DNA of 64,000 bases from Pseudopithomyces maydicus (Eukaryota > Ascomycota > Dothideomycetes > Pleosporales > Didymosphaeriaceae), in NCBI GenBank assembly GCA_026873275.1, contig JANTUC010000013.1, forward strand, positions 682,001 through 746,000. Direction: 5' to 3'. The position numbers and the translations under genes were made by a program. Positions within the stretch are counted from its first letter, which is position 1, and every line of letters begins with the position of its first letter. A model generated the notes under the pieces. The model searched no databases. It was not told the DNA's origin and saw nothing but the letters and a program-made list of their open reading frames with translations. This document shows, one piece after another, positions 23,031 to 33,724 of this stretch.

Positions 23031-23868
23031 TCAACCCTGTTCCTCAAATCCCTTGATCAACTCCAACAGGACTTTAGTGAACGTCTCCGGTTGCGAGAGC
23101 TGAGGAGCGTGGTCACTCTGGATCTCCCTGACCTTCCAGTCTGGGCCCGCAGCATTGTCAATCATCATCTGCTGCATAAATGCCGGAACCGAAGCATCAT
23201 TCAACGTCTTAATGTAAGCCACCCGGTCCTTGAAATACTCGCTGTCCCACGATGATCGCGGCGATGGAGAATGGAATACAGTCATACATTGAGAGACTAT
23301 AGAAGCTGCCGAAGCACTTGCAATAGTCGAGGGTACCTCCGTGTACAGCGGAGGGATAGGGTCAGCGCATGTCAGCGAATTCGTCTCTTCCTGTTTGCCA
23401 ATGAATCAGTAACGCAGTTCCAGGGTGCCGCGTCAGTTTACGATACGTACGTTGGCCTGAAGAAACGGGGGAATTTCCCTCCTAAAGCAGTCAAAAGATC
23501 AGTGCCATCGCCGCCTCTCTGCAGCAGTGCGGCGCAGAAAATCTGACCAATCACACCCCCTTCTTGCCTTGTGCCGCACGTTCCGCTTTTGACAGTCCGA
23601 GTGCGGCAGCGCTGCCGGGTAAGCCACTGTATGAGTGCATGATGAGTATAACGTCCTGTCCTTGATCGATATACGGCAAGATTAATCGGTCGCGAAAGAA
23701 GTCCGCATCGTCCTGGCTTCCTATCTTGCCCGAGTTTCCCGCCGAGGGGAATAATGCAGAAGAAGTGGGGTAGCCGGCGGATTGGAGGAGGTGTGCGAGA
23801 TAGCCATAGTGCGTAGGGTTTTGCGACCCGCCGGGAAGAATGAGGAGGACAGGGCGATTCGAAGTCAT
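23031..23868 (-). CDS. Alpha/beta hydrolase fold protein, frame interrupted
   Basis: Start ATG 23868 (MTSNRPVLLILPGGSQNP); the upstream ATG at 24003 would add a 45-residue extension not typical of the family. Exon 1 is 23868-23447 and exon 2 is 23390-23031, with a 56-bp phase-0 intron (gtatcg...aacag). The nucleophile elbow is MHSYSGLPGS. DWKVREIQSDHAPQLSQPE provides the probable C-terminal catalytic His. LSKAERAAQGKKGGVIGQIF is a conserved family block, but the frame breaks inside it at a C5 run (23556-23560, + strand). One further base restores the conserved reading and a 260-aa protein. Small esterases of this type are frequent in ascomycetes; the substrate is unknown. Confidence 0.75.
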
Positions 23869-25665
23869 GGCTGGGCACAACAAAGGAGTGCGTGGTGGGT
23901 GAAGAAAGTAGTCTTGGAAGTTGGAAGTCGGGTAGAGTTTTGAGGAGAGAGAAAGGCAAGTAAGCAATGTGATATAAGTGAATGTTGTCAGCATACGCCC
24001 CAAATAGGCGCCGCTAAAGTACTACTTAAAGATAGAGAGAGGGTTCATAGGAGTGTAAAAATATTCATATTACGGATTAAAGAGTATGTGCAATAATGAG
24101 AATACATCTTTTAATTGACTTCTCCTCACTATTCAGTCATTTGATCAACGCCGGAAGAACATGTACACATTTCTCATCATTAGATTATCATATGTTATTA
24201 TCAAATTCTTTCCTATTTATATCTGAAAAATTGTCATTAGTTTTAGTGTAGTAAAATCGTATTGCTTTATCTTCTAATCGGCCTCCGTAGTTAGCAAATG
24301 CGGAGAATCCTTGAAGTTGTTCGGCAACGAGGATCCATACACTATTTTATTTGGTATACTGTAGCGGGTACTAACCCCATTCATGAACCATCACAAAGTC
24401 ATCTTCCAGCATGGAAGGCAGCCTTCATAAACTCCACTTTAGATTTTCTGAGCGTGGATATATCCCCTGGGTAAAAATAGTACTGTGGTACAGAAGTACA
24501 CTTTCGACTATGAGTCCCCCATAGAGGTCTGTGCAAAGTGTGCTTTGCATTGGTATGACTCTTTTTACGAAACTGGTGATTATTGTTGCTTGAGAGCCCA
24601 AGCTAGTGGCTCTCTAGAGTCTATGTAGCCCAATAGGTCGGTGGCTGGTATTGGTCGGCTCTCACCAGTCTGCCCCTTTTCCACCACCTTGAACACTTAT
24701 AGATAGTGCCTTAGTATCTGTTGTTCTACATAACTTAATTTAAGAGAAAATAAGAAAATAGTAGCAATAACGATACACAATCTCTTGACACAAACTTTTG
24801 GAAAGGACTCATAAATAAGAACCTATCCATGTACCACAGTATGTCGTTCTATGACTCGAAGTCAGGCTTGGAATTTCCAGTCACTCCCTTGTGGCCCGTG
24901 AAGGGAAATTAGTGTCTTCACGATAATTGCGGAAGTGACTAGAATTGGACACGGTCCACACTGCAGACAATGCAACGGGACAGGCCATGTGTCAGATCGA
25001 TAGGCGGGTACTACAGCACCACAGCATTCTACTAGCCAGTGGAGCCTTCGGAATGGGTGCATGCCCCATATAATCGGCTAGGTGGATAAAGTGGTCGGTA
25101 TTGCTGAACTTGGAGATCCGCCTAGTCATAGACATCAACCACGGTCCATGTACATGTTCATAAGCGCTGCATTTGGAGACTACACTTTGCATGGACTGAC
25201 TCAAAGTTGGAATCAATGTGCCGGATACCGTTGATCTAGCGGCTGACGACGGCACGGCAAAGTGAGTGACATTGAAATATTCGGCCGTGCACTCCATCCA
25301 TTCAGCTTCTCCACATCACAAAACGGGTATGAGTGAGTCGTACACAAAGCTCAAGCCTTCCCAAAGAAGCGGTTCTTCGATTGTTTCAGTTCTTGACTAG
25401 AGAAGGGAGGATGGGTTGGGCACTGACAGGGAGGTGGTACAGAATGTTCGGGTCGCTTGGCGCAGACTCACACTGTATCCCCTGTACTATAAAAGAAGAA
25501 CTTCTCTAGGTATGCCTTTATATTGACAACATCAATATCCAAGGGTGGCCTACTATAATCATCTTACTGCTTCTTTCAATACCATTATCTCATTTCCAGC
25601 TTTACTCATCCTCCGGTCTATCAATTATCGTCGGAAGGGGCTAATCACCCAACCTTACCGCGATC
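23869..25665. other. 1.8-kb intergenic region
   Basis: Divergent between the hydrolase (minus) and the repeat protein (plus). No gene is seen. AT-rich from about 24060 to 24300. A TATA-like TATAAAAG is at 25488-25495, and a possible 5' UTR intron (gtatgc at about 25510 to ttccag at about 25600) precedes the start at 25666. Confidence 0.5.
25488..25495 (+). promoter_or_regulatory. TATA box of the 25.7-kb gene
   Basis: TATAAAAG followed by a CT-rich stretch and the ATG 170 bp downstream. Placement and orientation fit a core promoter. Confidence 0.45.
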
Positions 25666-26736
25666 ATGAACCCGGGAGATCTGCCATGGGTTCAAGATTA
25701 CGTCGATATTGACGATGTTGTCGAGTCTCTCCAGGGTCTGGACATGGGGCCACAAAATACCATCTACCAGGCAGTCGAAGGATGGGATCAGCTGCGCACC
25801 AATATCAAATTCGCACATGAGTCTCCTATTGGTAAAGTCCCCAGCGAAATAAAAGGATTCCTTGCCGATCATCCAGAATATCCGGCATGGAGTGGACAAA
25901 AGGATGCGCTGATCAAGAATCTGCAACATAATGCCCCGCCTCAGAAATTCTTCATACTCGGGATTCCTCCGTCTGAGCACAAAGATTACTCGAAGATATC
26001 GGAACGTCAAAGGTGCTTCGCCCATTTCATCGTATCGGAAATTCTGTCTAAACTTCATTACGACAAGAATGCCTCCTCAAACGTTGATGATCAATCTGCG
26101 CAGGCCGATGATCAATCTGTGCAGGCCGATGATCAATCTGTGCAGGCCGATGATCAATCTGTGCAGATCTTCATTGAAAGATTTGTCACTGATCCCTGCG
26201 ACATACCTGGGAACGAGAAAGACAGCCCTTTGATTAAGCAAACTCAGAACGACTTCGAAGTGTTTTCAGAGCTGTTTGAGCCAAATCACGGGGAAGAACC
26301 ACCTCCAGACCTCAAGTTCTACATCAGCTGTTTCAGCGAATTCGAAAGCAAAATCGCAGACAGGAACAGCTTTGTCATAGTGTTCAACCCAGAAAACCCG
26401 TTCCGCAGTCACATCGCCAAGTTATGTCAAGACGCAGACGAATATCCCGGAACGATCATCTGTACACCATCGGACATCTCCAACAAACCCTCTTCATCAT
26501 TGCCAAAAAGCTTTGTCGGAGGCCCCGCTGGCTCGGAAGTCGAAAAATTTCTGGACAAATACGAAGCAAGACTATTGTTGCCAGGTGATGTTCAATCCAA
26601 GGATGGGGACAAACCCTTCCCCGAAATTTGTATACATTCAAGGAAAAATTTCATCGAAAAAATGCCACCGGTCAAGCAATCAGTACCTCAATCTGAAGCC
26701 ACTAAAAAACTTGAGTGGAATGGGGGCAATGTCTGA
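25666..26736 (+). CDS. Hypothetical protein with four 7-residue repeats
   Basis: Intronless, 356 aa, acidic, with no signal peptide or membrane helix. Residues ~140-166 hold four tandem copies of a heptapeptide close to ADDQSVQ, encoded by 21-bp DNA repeats. The remaining sequence has no domain I recognise. Hydrophobic blocks such as KFFILGIPPSEHKDY, PDLKFYISCFSEFES and RNSFVIVFNPENPF alternate like the strands of a compact alpha/beta fold, so the repeat may sit in a surface loop. The TATA box upstream and the long intact frame favour a real gene. It is probably lineage-restricted. Confidence 0.55.
   Translation: MNPGDLPWVQDYVDIDDVVESLQGLDMGPQNTIYQAVEGWDQLRTNIKFAHESPIGKVPSEIKGFLADHPEYPAWSGQKDALIKNLQHNAPPQKFFILGIPPSEHKDYSKISERQRCFAHFIVSEILSKLHYDKNASSNVDDQSAQADDQSVQADDQSVQADDQSVQIFIERFVTDPCDIPGNEKDSPLIKQTQNDFEVFSELFEPNHGEEPPPDLKFYISCFSEFESKIADRNSFVIVFNPENPFRSHIAKLCQDADEYPGTIICTPSDISNKPSSSLPKSFVGGPAGSEVEKFLDKYEARLLLPGDVQSKDGDKPFPEICIHSRKNFIEKMPPVKQSVPQSEATKKLEWNGGNV
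26082..26165 (+). repeat. 21-bp coding minisatellite, four units
   Basis: The unit gatgatcaatctgtgcaggc plus one base is repeated four times almost identically. The in-frame period of 21 bp encodes seven residues per unit. Confidence 0.85.
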
Positions 26737-27611
26737 ATGTTTGAATGTGGCGATTTGGGTTTTGGCACGGCATGATAGCGGCTAGATGTATCTGACCTTT
26801 TGTTCTGGCGTTTCAGGGGATTTCCATTTGTTAGCCAATATGTTGGCCTCACACTCATTTGGCAACTTGTTATTGATTTCTGGGTGTGCTTTTTTGAGAT
26901 TTCTTGTATAGATTTCCTTATATTGTTCCTTGCAATCTCTCTCCTCATTTTACTATGTAATGGTAATAATAAACTCAACGGATATTCATGGGAAAAAGCG
27001 GTCAACATCAAGGTGCCATTGGAATAAACCAGTGTCTATGCGAGTAAGCCAAGATAATGGCTGTCGAATAGTATATTTACAATGTTCTCAGCCTACTAAT
27101 CATCGAAGGTGTAGGTTACAGTTTCCGTTCTTATTTCCAATTCTATCGCAACTTAACCCCGTCCTGCACAGCACAATCTAAAACCCACATCACTAGGCCT
27201 AGGTTACTCTCATGAACTCTGCGCACCTACTACATAGCCCAATTCGTCCACCGGTGTATAAACATCGAGAGCGAGGACCGATGTCACACCTGCCCAAAGC
27301 GGCTAGAGCACAGTGACATCGTCGACCAGGCTTACGATCCACTTGATGATAAGCGATGGATTCCGGTCTTACTCGTGCGAGGACAAGGCAAGAAAGCTTA
27401 TTCATCTTGATGTAATGCGGGGACATTGAAGTTCAACCTCAGTCTTACCTACACCTGCGGCATTGGTACGTTCCACGTTCTCCACGCATCACGGCATCGC
27501 CCAACAACACGCCACAGCCATTTTTCCGATCGAGTAGACCCGCTGTTGCCTTAACCTACAGGCGATTCATTTGGGATATATCGAGTTGCACTTCAACCTA
27601 TGGGTATCAAC
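26737..27611. other. Intergenic, no gene seen
   Basis: About 875 bp between two + strand genes. Contains the presumed terminator of the repeat protein and the promoter of the UstYa-like gene. No distinct site is recognised. Confidence 0.45.
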
Positions 27612-28574
27612 ATGGAGGAACACTCCGAGCCACTCCTCGACTCCACACGCGGCGGCTCGTCCGACGTCGAAGGACGCAGCATGCGAGAGAAAAGCTATGC
27701 ACCCACCAAATTCTACGAAAAGAAGATCTTCCTCTTTGCATCGATGTTCTGGTTCGCGGGCTCCTTGTTGCTGTTTGCTTCCGCGATTATCCTGCATAGC
27801 AGGTCACGTGGCGGGATAGAAGCTATATATTGTGAGTTTGCGACACAGCTGCATAAAACAGCAATATATGCTAAGTTCAATGTATCATAGCCCCTGTCCA
27901 GGATCATGTACAATACAAAACCGTTGTTTTCGACCCCTCGAACGGTAAAGGGAATATCTACATGGAAGACCCTTCGCCGCGTGTCGATCGCGCGTGGGAA
28001 GACTTATACGGTATGTTTACGCCCCATGTATTTGAGGCCCTTGCCTAACCACCAAATTTTCAAACTAGATTTCGGAATGTCCTGGATCACAGAGTCAGAA
28101 GCAGCCCAACTCCCCAACGCAACCTCGCGGATCCCAGCTAACCCCTCGCACTACGTTACCGGACTAGACGTCTTCCATCAACTGCGCTGCTTAGACCTCA
28201 TCCGAAAACGGCTGGATCCGGAGTACTATGTAAATGACACGCAGGTGCGCGTTAATCACTGCGTTGATCAGCTGAGGCAGAGTTTGATGTGCAGCTCGGA
28301 TACGGCGACGATGCCGTGGGCGTGGAATAAGGCGCGGGAGATGACGATTCCGAGCGCGAGGACGACGCATACGTGTAGGGACTTTGATGGGATTAGGGAG
28401 TGGGCGAGGAGTAGGCATGTGAAGGGGGTTTTGATAAGGAGACGTTTGTGGAGGGTAGTGCGGTTAGTGATTGAATGGACGTTACTCTCGTGTACGATAT
28501 TGCTTCAGGGCGTAGCGAAATCAAGAAACGTCAAACTAGAAGTGGTGTATTATCATCCGATCCCCTTTATGTAA
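27612..28574 (+). CDS. UstYa-family (DUF3328) oxidase-like protein
   Basis: Three exons (27612-27831, 27891-28010, 28069-28574) give 281 aa. Introns of 59 and 58 bp (gtgagt...catag; gtatgt...actag) restore the frame. An in-frame ATG at 27600 is an alternative start. A single membrane segment (IFLFASMFWFAGSLLLFASA) follows a ~35-residue polar head. The domain has WEDLY, HYVTGLDVFHQLRCLDLIRK and HCVDQLRQSLMCSSD, then CRDFDGIREWA. In UstYa/UstYb of ustiloxin biosynthesis the paired HxxHC motifs are thought to bind copper for oxidative cyclisation. Here the first motif reads HQLRC, so its second His is Arg. The C-terminal ~45 residues after IREWA extend beyond the usual end. No RiPP precursor adjoins it. 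Confidence 0.8.
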
Positions 28575-28752
28575 CAAGTGTACCATCAGCGATTGCAATG
28601 TATCTTCTCGTCCAACATCATGAGATATCCACATCGTTACGATTATTCACGTAACCTAATCTCTATCATCATCAGATATATACATCGTTACAACTATTCA
28701 CACAAATTGATCTCCTCCCCTTGCAGCTCCAAACGCACCAGTTGCCCTCCCC

Positions 28753-30110
28753 TCACCCATACACCAGCCCTTCTACCTTCTCCGCAATCGCCAAACAGCT
28801 CGTCAACCCAGGACTCTCCACCCCCAACAAATTGACAAACCCCTCAAACCCCTCCTCCCTCTCTATCCAAAAATCCACAAACCCCTTCCCCCCACTCGTC
28901 GCGCTCGCCCGCCCCAACTTCGGCCTGATCCCCACGTAATCCAGCCCCACCGCCTCGCGCTCGATCCCCGGAAGATACGACCGGATGTCGTCCAGCGCGG
29001 CGGACAGATTCTTTGGGTTAGGCGTGTAGTCGTCGGGGGAATCGGTCCACTCGACGTCGGGGCCGAAGCGGATGCGGCCTGCCATGTCGAGCGTGAGGTG
29101 GGTGCCGAGACCGCCGTGGCCGGGGACGGGGGCTGGGTAGATGAGGGTGGAGGGCTTGGGGCGCGAGAGCGAATACGAGTAGTATGTTCCTTTTGCGTAG
29201 AAGGGCTTCCTGTGGCGGTGCTCCGGGAGGATCATGTTGGAGATGGGGATTGCGGCGAGGCCGGCGGAATTGATTAAGGTCTCTGCTGTGATGGTGGCTT
29301 CCTCGCCGTCGGCGGTCCGAGTGGTGATGGTCCAGCCGGCGCGGCCCGAGTCGATGGGTTCGACGTGGACGACGGGGCTCTTGAAGGCGCAGATGCCGCC
29401 GCGGTTTTCGAAGTCGCCTTCGAGGTATTGCATTAGGGCGTGGCTGTCTATGATGCCCGTTGTTGTGCTCTCTAGGACGCCGGCTTCTGCTCTGACGTCT
29501 GGCTCTCTCTCTTTTGCCTCCCTTTTGCTGAGAAACCTTGTTGGCACATTGACTTGTTTAGAGAACTCGTGGATGCCTTCTAGGGCTTTCAGTTGGGTTT
29601 CATCTTGGGCGACGATCCATTTGCCCGTATTGCGGTGTGGGATGCCATGCTTGGCGCAAAGGTCGTACAGTAGACCCTTCCCCGAATGCAGAGATGTGTT
29701 TTGGAGGAATCGGGGCCGTAGTACAGTCCCGCGTGTATGACCTGTATACGAGTTAGAAGAGTCTAGACCCAATTTAATCAATGTTCTAGGCTTAGGACAC
29801 GTGAATGTGCCACGCCAATGATGATTCAACGGCAGTTACAAGATCCGGCCTTGATGGGATTCCAGATTGGGGTGGGCAGTCGAACCTCGGAATTTCTACT
29901 ACTGGTCTCTGTGCCGACGCTCCCATGGCGTTCAATCAAGACGGTTGACGCGTTCTCCCTGCCCTGCAATTGCCGCGCGATGGCCAGACCAACCACACCG
30001 CCGCCAATGACCGCGTGCGTGAAGTCTGCATCTCTCCGCACACTTGTTGAGAAACCTCTCGTAACCGAACTGCGCCTGCACACGTGATGTATAGCTCTTT
30101 GTGATATCAT
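28753..30110 (-). CDS. L-2-hydroxyglutarate dehydrogenase, mitochondrial (DAO family), frame interrupted
   Basis: Exon 1 30110-29886 and exon 2 29741-28753, separated by a 144-bp phase-0 intron (gttcga...tatacag). The basic N-terminus (MISQRAIHHVCRRSSVTRGF) is a likely mitochondrial presequence. AVIGGGVVGLAIARQL binds FAD; SSRNSEV joined to IHAGLYYGPDS is the L2HGDH signature. HGIPHRNTGKW, INSAGL, KGTYYSY, GLGTHLTLDMAGRIRFGPDV and GIRPKL follow. The enzyme oxidises L-2-hydroxyglutarate, a by-product of malate dehydrogenase, to 2-oxoglutarate. One base is missing near the runs at 29675-29683: without it, CIRG would not continue into LLYDLCAKHG. With it the protein is 404 aa, and the rest of the frame is intact. 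Confidence 0.85.
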
Positions 30111-31065
30111 TTCTCTTTCGGTGCTCTAGTCGCCTGACTGTTGACGATGGTCTGGTCGTAGTGGTACACGGAAGCAAAAGCTACCAGGCAAAAGCAAATA
30201 TATTACAGGGCCTGATTTTTAATGAGGCATCATCCCATACCCCAGTTGTGTTGATGCTGATGGTGTATGATTGATTAGGTGATATCTTATCGGCAAGTTG
30301 CTTTTCTCACCGCGGGCGGTGGACAATCTTGCCGAGGCACGTGACGTCATTACAGAAGTGGGATGGTACTTTTGCACCGTGGGTAAGTACAGTGCTAAAA
30401 AAGAATTCCGATCGCGGAAGCACCATGCATAACAGTGTGGCTTGCACGCTATTTTCGGACCCATCATTAAATTGTAAAGTGACCCTAAAATGAGTTGCTG
30501 TGGCTGGATAGGCAGTTCACGACCATCGGAGTCGCTTCCGTCCTCTGCCGCGTGTTGACGCAGCCACCAAAACAAATGTTGCTGCAGGTACGCTTTGGTG
30601 TGTCGCATTTTGTGCCTCAACCAAACGTTGTCCCTTGAAACCATCCACACAGCCACCGTGTTATTACCTCGGATTTTCGTGGGAACACAATCTTGGCGTC
30701 ATCCATTAACATTAATGTTGTATATACTTCTTATGTACACTATGTACCAACGCTTCCTTCCCACCCTTCACCTCTGATGCAAAGGAAATATATAGTAGAT
30801 GATGATGATCCAGTCATGGCCGCGTCTTCGCGTCGTCATTCTATCTAATCAAGTTAAGCCATGTACATATGCAAGCGCGTTCTCGACGCCAGTGGCGTTT
30901 GCCAGAAAGAAGGAACCTAGCCTGTGTGACCAGGCCAATGAGGGTATGGAATATGCTGATGCTCGAACGCCAGTGGATGATTCGATTTTGCATGCAATTA
31001 AAAGGAAATATATGGCTGGAAAAGAGAACATGAGGCGAAATCATATTGCCCGGGACGTAGCGATT
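30111..31065. other. Intergenic, promoter of the L2HGDH gene and 3' flank of the chitin synthase gene
   Basis: About 950 bp. No gene is seen. Contains the CACGTGACGTCA element described separately and an AT-rich stretch near 30700-30800. Confidence 0.5.
30339..30350. promoter_or_regulatory. Overlapping E-box/CRE (CACGTGACGTCA)
   Basis: A CACGTG E-box overlaps a TGACGTCA CRE palindrome about 230 bp upstream of the L2HGDH start. Such sites are bound by bHLH and bZIP (ATF/CREB-type) factors in fungi; here regulation is inferred from the motif only. Confidence 0.4.
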
Positions 31066-33724
31066 TTATTTGGGAGGCTTCTTGCTTAGCTTCTTCTGCT
31101 TCTTGTCCGAGTCGTTGGATCCGCTGCGCTGGTGGCTAGACTTTTCGGTAGGTGGCGAGGTGAGCGGTGCAGGTGACACATCGCGCATCAGGCCCCGCTG
31201 CTGTTGCTGCAGCTCGATGCCAAGCTCCTGCTGAGGTGCTGTGAATGCAGAACGTGCAAGCGGGCTCCTTCCCTGCCGCTGATCCCGCGATTGGCTGTAT
31301 GTTGGTTGAGGAGCCTCCAGTTCGCTTTGTGACAGAGGAGAGTTTGTGACAGGTGCGTAAGGGCTAAGATCGCTAGGGCCTCGGGCGTGTGGTAGCTTTT
31401 GCGGCCCCTTCGATTGCGGCATGTAGAGGGATTCGTCGGATAATGACTCAACCGACTCTGAGTAGTTGTGTTTTCCGGAACCAGATCCAACCTCGTAGGG
31501 GGAGTTGAAGCGATTGTCGGCTTCAAAGTAGGCTCCTCCAGCAGGCTTCTGGTGTGCTTGAGCCTTGTGGTACATGGATGCATCCGATGGATCCATGAAA
31601 GATTCGACACGGCGTGGCATGTAGATAGAGTTATTGGCCGATGTACCGGATACAACAGAGTCCATGGAAGAGCGCGGATGCAATGGAACATTGGGCACGT
31701 TGGGATTCCTGGGAAGCATGTTCGGTAAAGTGAGACCAGAGTCGTTCGAGCCTTGTTGGTACCATCCGTTGGCCAGGCGTTCGGCAGGAGCAAAACGGCC
31801 CTCGAGGTGGTCGGAAGGTTGGAGGGGTACAGGAGCTGGGCGACCCTTTTGTGCATCTGCAGCAGCCTTGAATGTCTCGGGAACAACATTCAGATCGTCA
31901 CCAGTAGCTTCAGCATGTTCAATTGCCTGAGCGGGAGTTGTGGTGGCATTAGCACTGCCAGCATCAGCACGAGGGCCTCCCCAGGTACGTTGACCAGCAG
32001 TGAAGATGCCGTAGACCATGTAGACCCAGTTGAAGAAGGGGTTGATGATGAACATGACGGGATAAAGCATGATTTTGTAACGACCGAGCTTGGCGCCAAA
32101 GTAAAGCATGAGAAGCCAATTGAGACCGAGGGAGATGGCGATGAATCCAACGGGCAAGTTCTTGACCTTCTGCGATGTTGTGATAAGAGAGATGACCATG
32201 ATGAAGAAGAGAAGGGCGGTGGTTCGGATGGTGTTTTGCATGAAGCGGACGACGCAAAGGATGGGGTACCGTTTCCAGAGTCGAATATCTGTCAACATGC
32301 ACACTTCGTTTGTGATAAAACCAAGGAACCAGCGACGGCGCTGCTTAAGAAGTGAACGATAGGTCTGCACAGCTTCCGTCTTGCAGAATGCACCGGTGTT
32401 CATCTGGATCTGATAGCGTTCCTGCGCGCCAATCATGAACAAGTGAGTGAGCCAGCGATCCTCACCAAGATGGCATTTGCCGTAGTCGAAGAGATCATCG
32501 CACTGTTCGGCCTTGTCGGCGAAATAGTACTTGGACATTCTGCGGAATGCAGAGAAACGTAGGATGGTCAAAGCACCGGGCAAGCAGGTGACTGCACCGC
32601 AGCCGGATTCAACAGAACGTTCGAACAATTGTCCGTGAATGTACTCCATATCCTGGAGAAGAGTGATGAGCGAGTTCTTTTCCGTGGTCGAAGTGATGAC
32701 ACCAGTCATGGCCAACATGTTCTTTTTGCTTCCCGGCTTCAGTTCCATCTCATACACGAAATTCTGGATGCAAACTTTGTCGAGAATGCAGTCAGAGTCG
32801 ATGAAAAGCATGAACAGGTTGTCGTTGCGCTTAAGATACTCGGTGTAGATCTTGTCGATGAGCTTGAATGTCCTCTTCTGGCAGTGACGCTTTCCACCGT
32901 GGGGGAACCGGGATACAGTGATGCGGCAGCTACGATATGTCACGTCAATGGACTTGGGGTATGAGTCGAGAGTCAGGGGGACACCGAGTTTCTCGATGGT
33001 GTTGAGATAGAGCTCGTCCTCCTGGTCGCCGTCGAACGAGAGGAAGATGTGCAGACATGAGGGGGGATAGTCGCAGTCAACCAGTGAGTCGACCGTTCGT
33101 AGAAGAATGTCGGGAATTTCCTGATAGCAGGGCATGACAATAACGACCTTTGGCGCCGATGCCTCGTCCAAGACCGATTTGATTCTCTTTGTGCGACCAA
33201 CCGAGTGAGTCACGAGTTGGTAAACGCAGAACAGCCAAGGAATGGTAAGGAGACCGGCGAAAGACCAAAAAGCGAACCATTGCAGAATCTGGACCATGTC
33301 GTTCGGGAAGTACTTTGTTACTTGAGACGGCAGAGGTAGGGTAACCACCATGATAGGCAAAAAGATGGCGCTGCAATAGGTTAGTAGTGGATGGAGGAAG
33401 AGCTGAAGGATCCATACCGAAGAGCAGTGAAAAGAACCATCATGATGACGGAAAGGACACGAATGCTGACGGTTTCGGCTTTCTGGAAGCACTTAACCAG
33501 GCAGTACAGAAATGCGGCAACCCAGAGAAACCACTCGAGCAGAGCAGCCAACATGCAACCACCGACGATGGCTACGTAAACAATCTACAAAGGGTCAGCT
33601 GTGGGATTCCATGTACCACGGTGCTCTTCGCACTCACATCCTTGGCCGGCCAGGGATCCGAGATGTCGATTACACCATTCTGGTCGGCGGCGCGGGCAAA
33701 TATGCCCACGTGTTCCCACGCCAT
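31066..33724 (-). CDS. Chitin synthase, class VI type
   Basis: Three exons (33724-33638, 33584-33418, 33370-31066) give 852 aa. Introns of 53 bp (gtgagt...ttgtag) and 47 bp (gtatgg...ttgcag) restore the frame. The N-terminus has a short lumenal/external head (MAWEHVGIFARAADQNG) and about four membrane segments. The glycosyltransferase core follows, with VVIVMPCYQE, LSFDGDQEDELY, FPHGGKRHCQKRT, FIDSDCILD, CLPGALTILR, LGEDRW and QRRRWFLGF (UDP-GlcNAc binding and catalysis). Three more membrane segments (for example LLFFIMVISLIT) come next. The ~300-residue cytosolic tail is Pro/Ser/Gln-rich and probably disordered. There is no myosin motor and no cytochrome b5-like domain, which with the overall length fits class VI (A. 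fumigatus ChsD type). It makes cell-wall chitin at the plasma membrane. Confidence 0.88.

Noticed and set aside
23869..24003. N-terminal signal peptide on the alpha/beta hydrolase (upstream ATG 24003)
   Set aside because: The hydrophobic stretch is followed by 20 unconserved residues; family members start at the ATG used here.
25666..28574. A UstYa-type RiPP cluster with the repeat protein as precursor
   Set aside because: The repeat protein lacks a signal peptide, Kex2 KR sites and a Tyr-containing core, and no second UstY gene or transporter is nearby.
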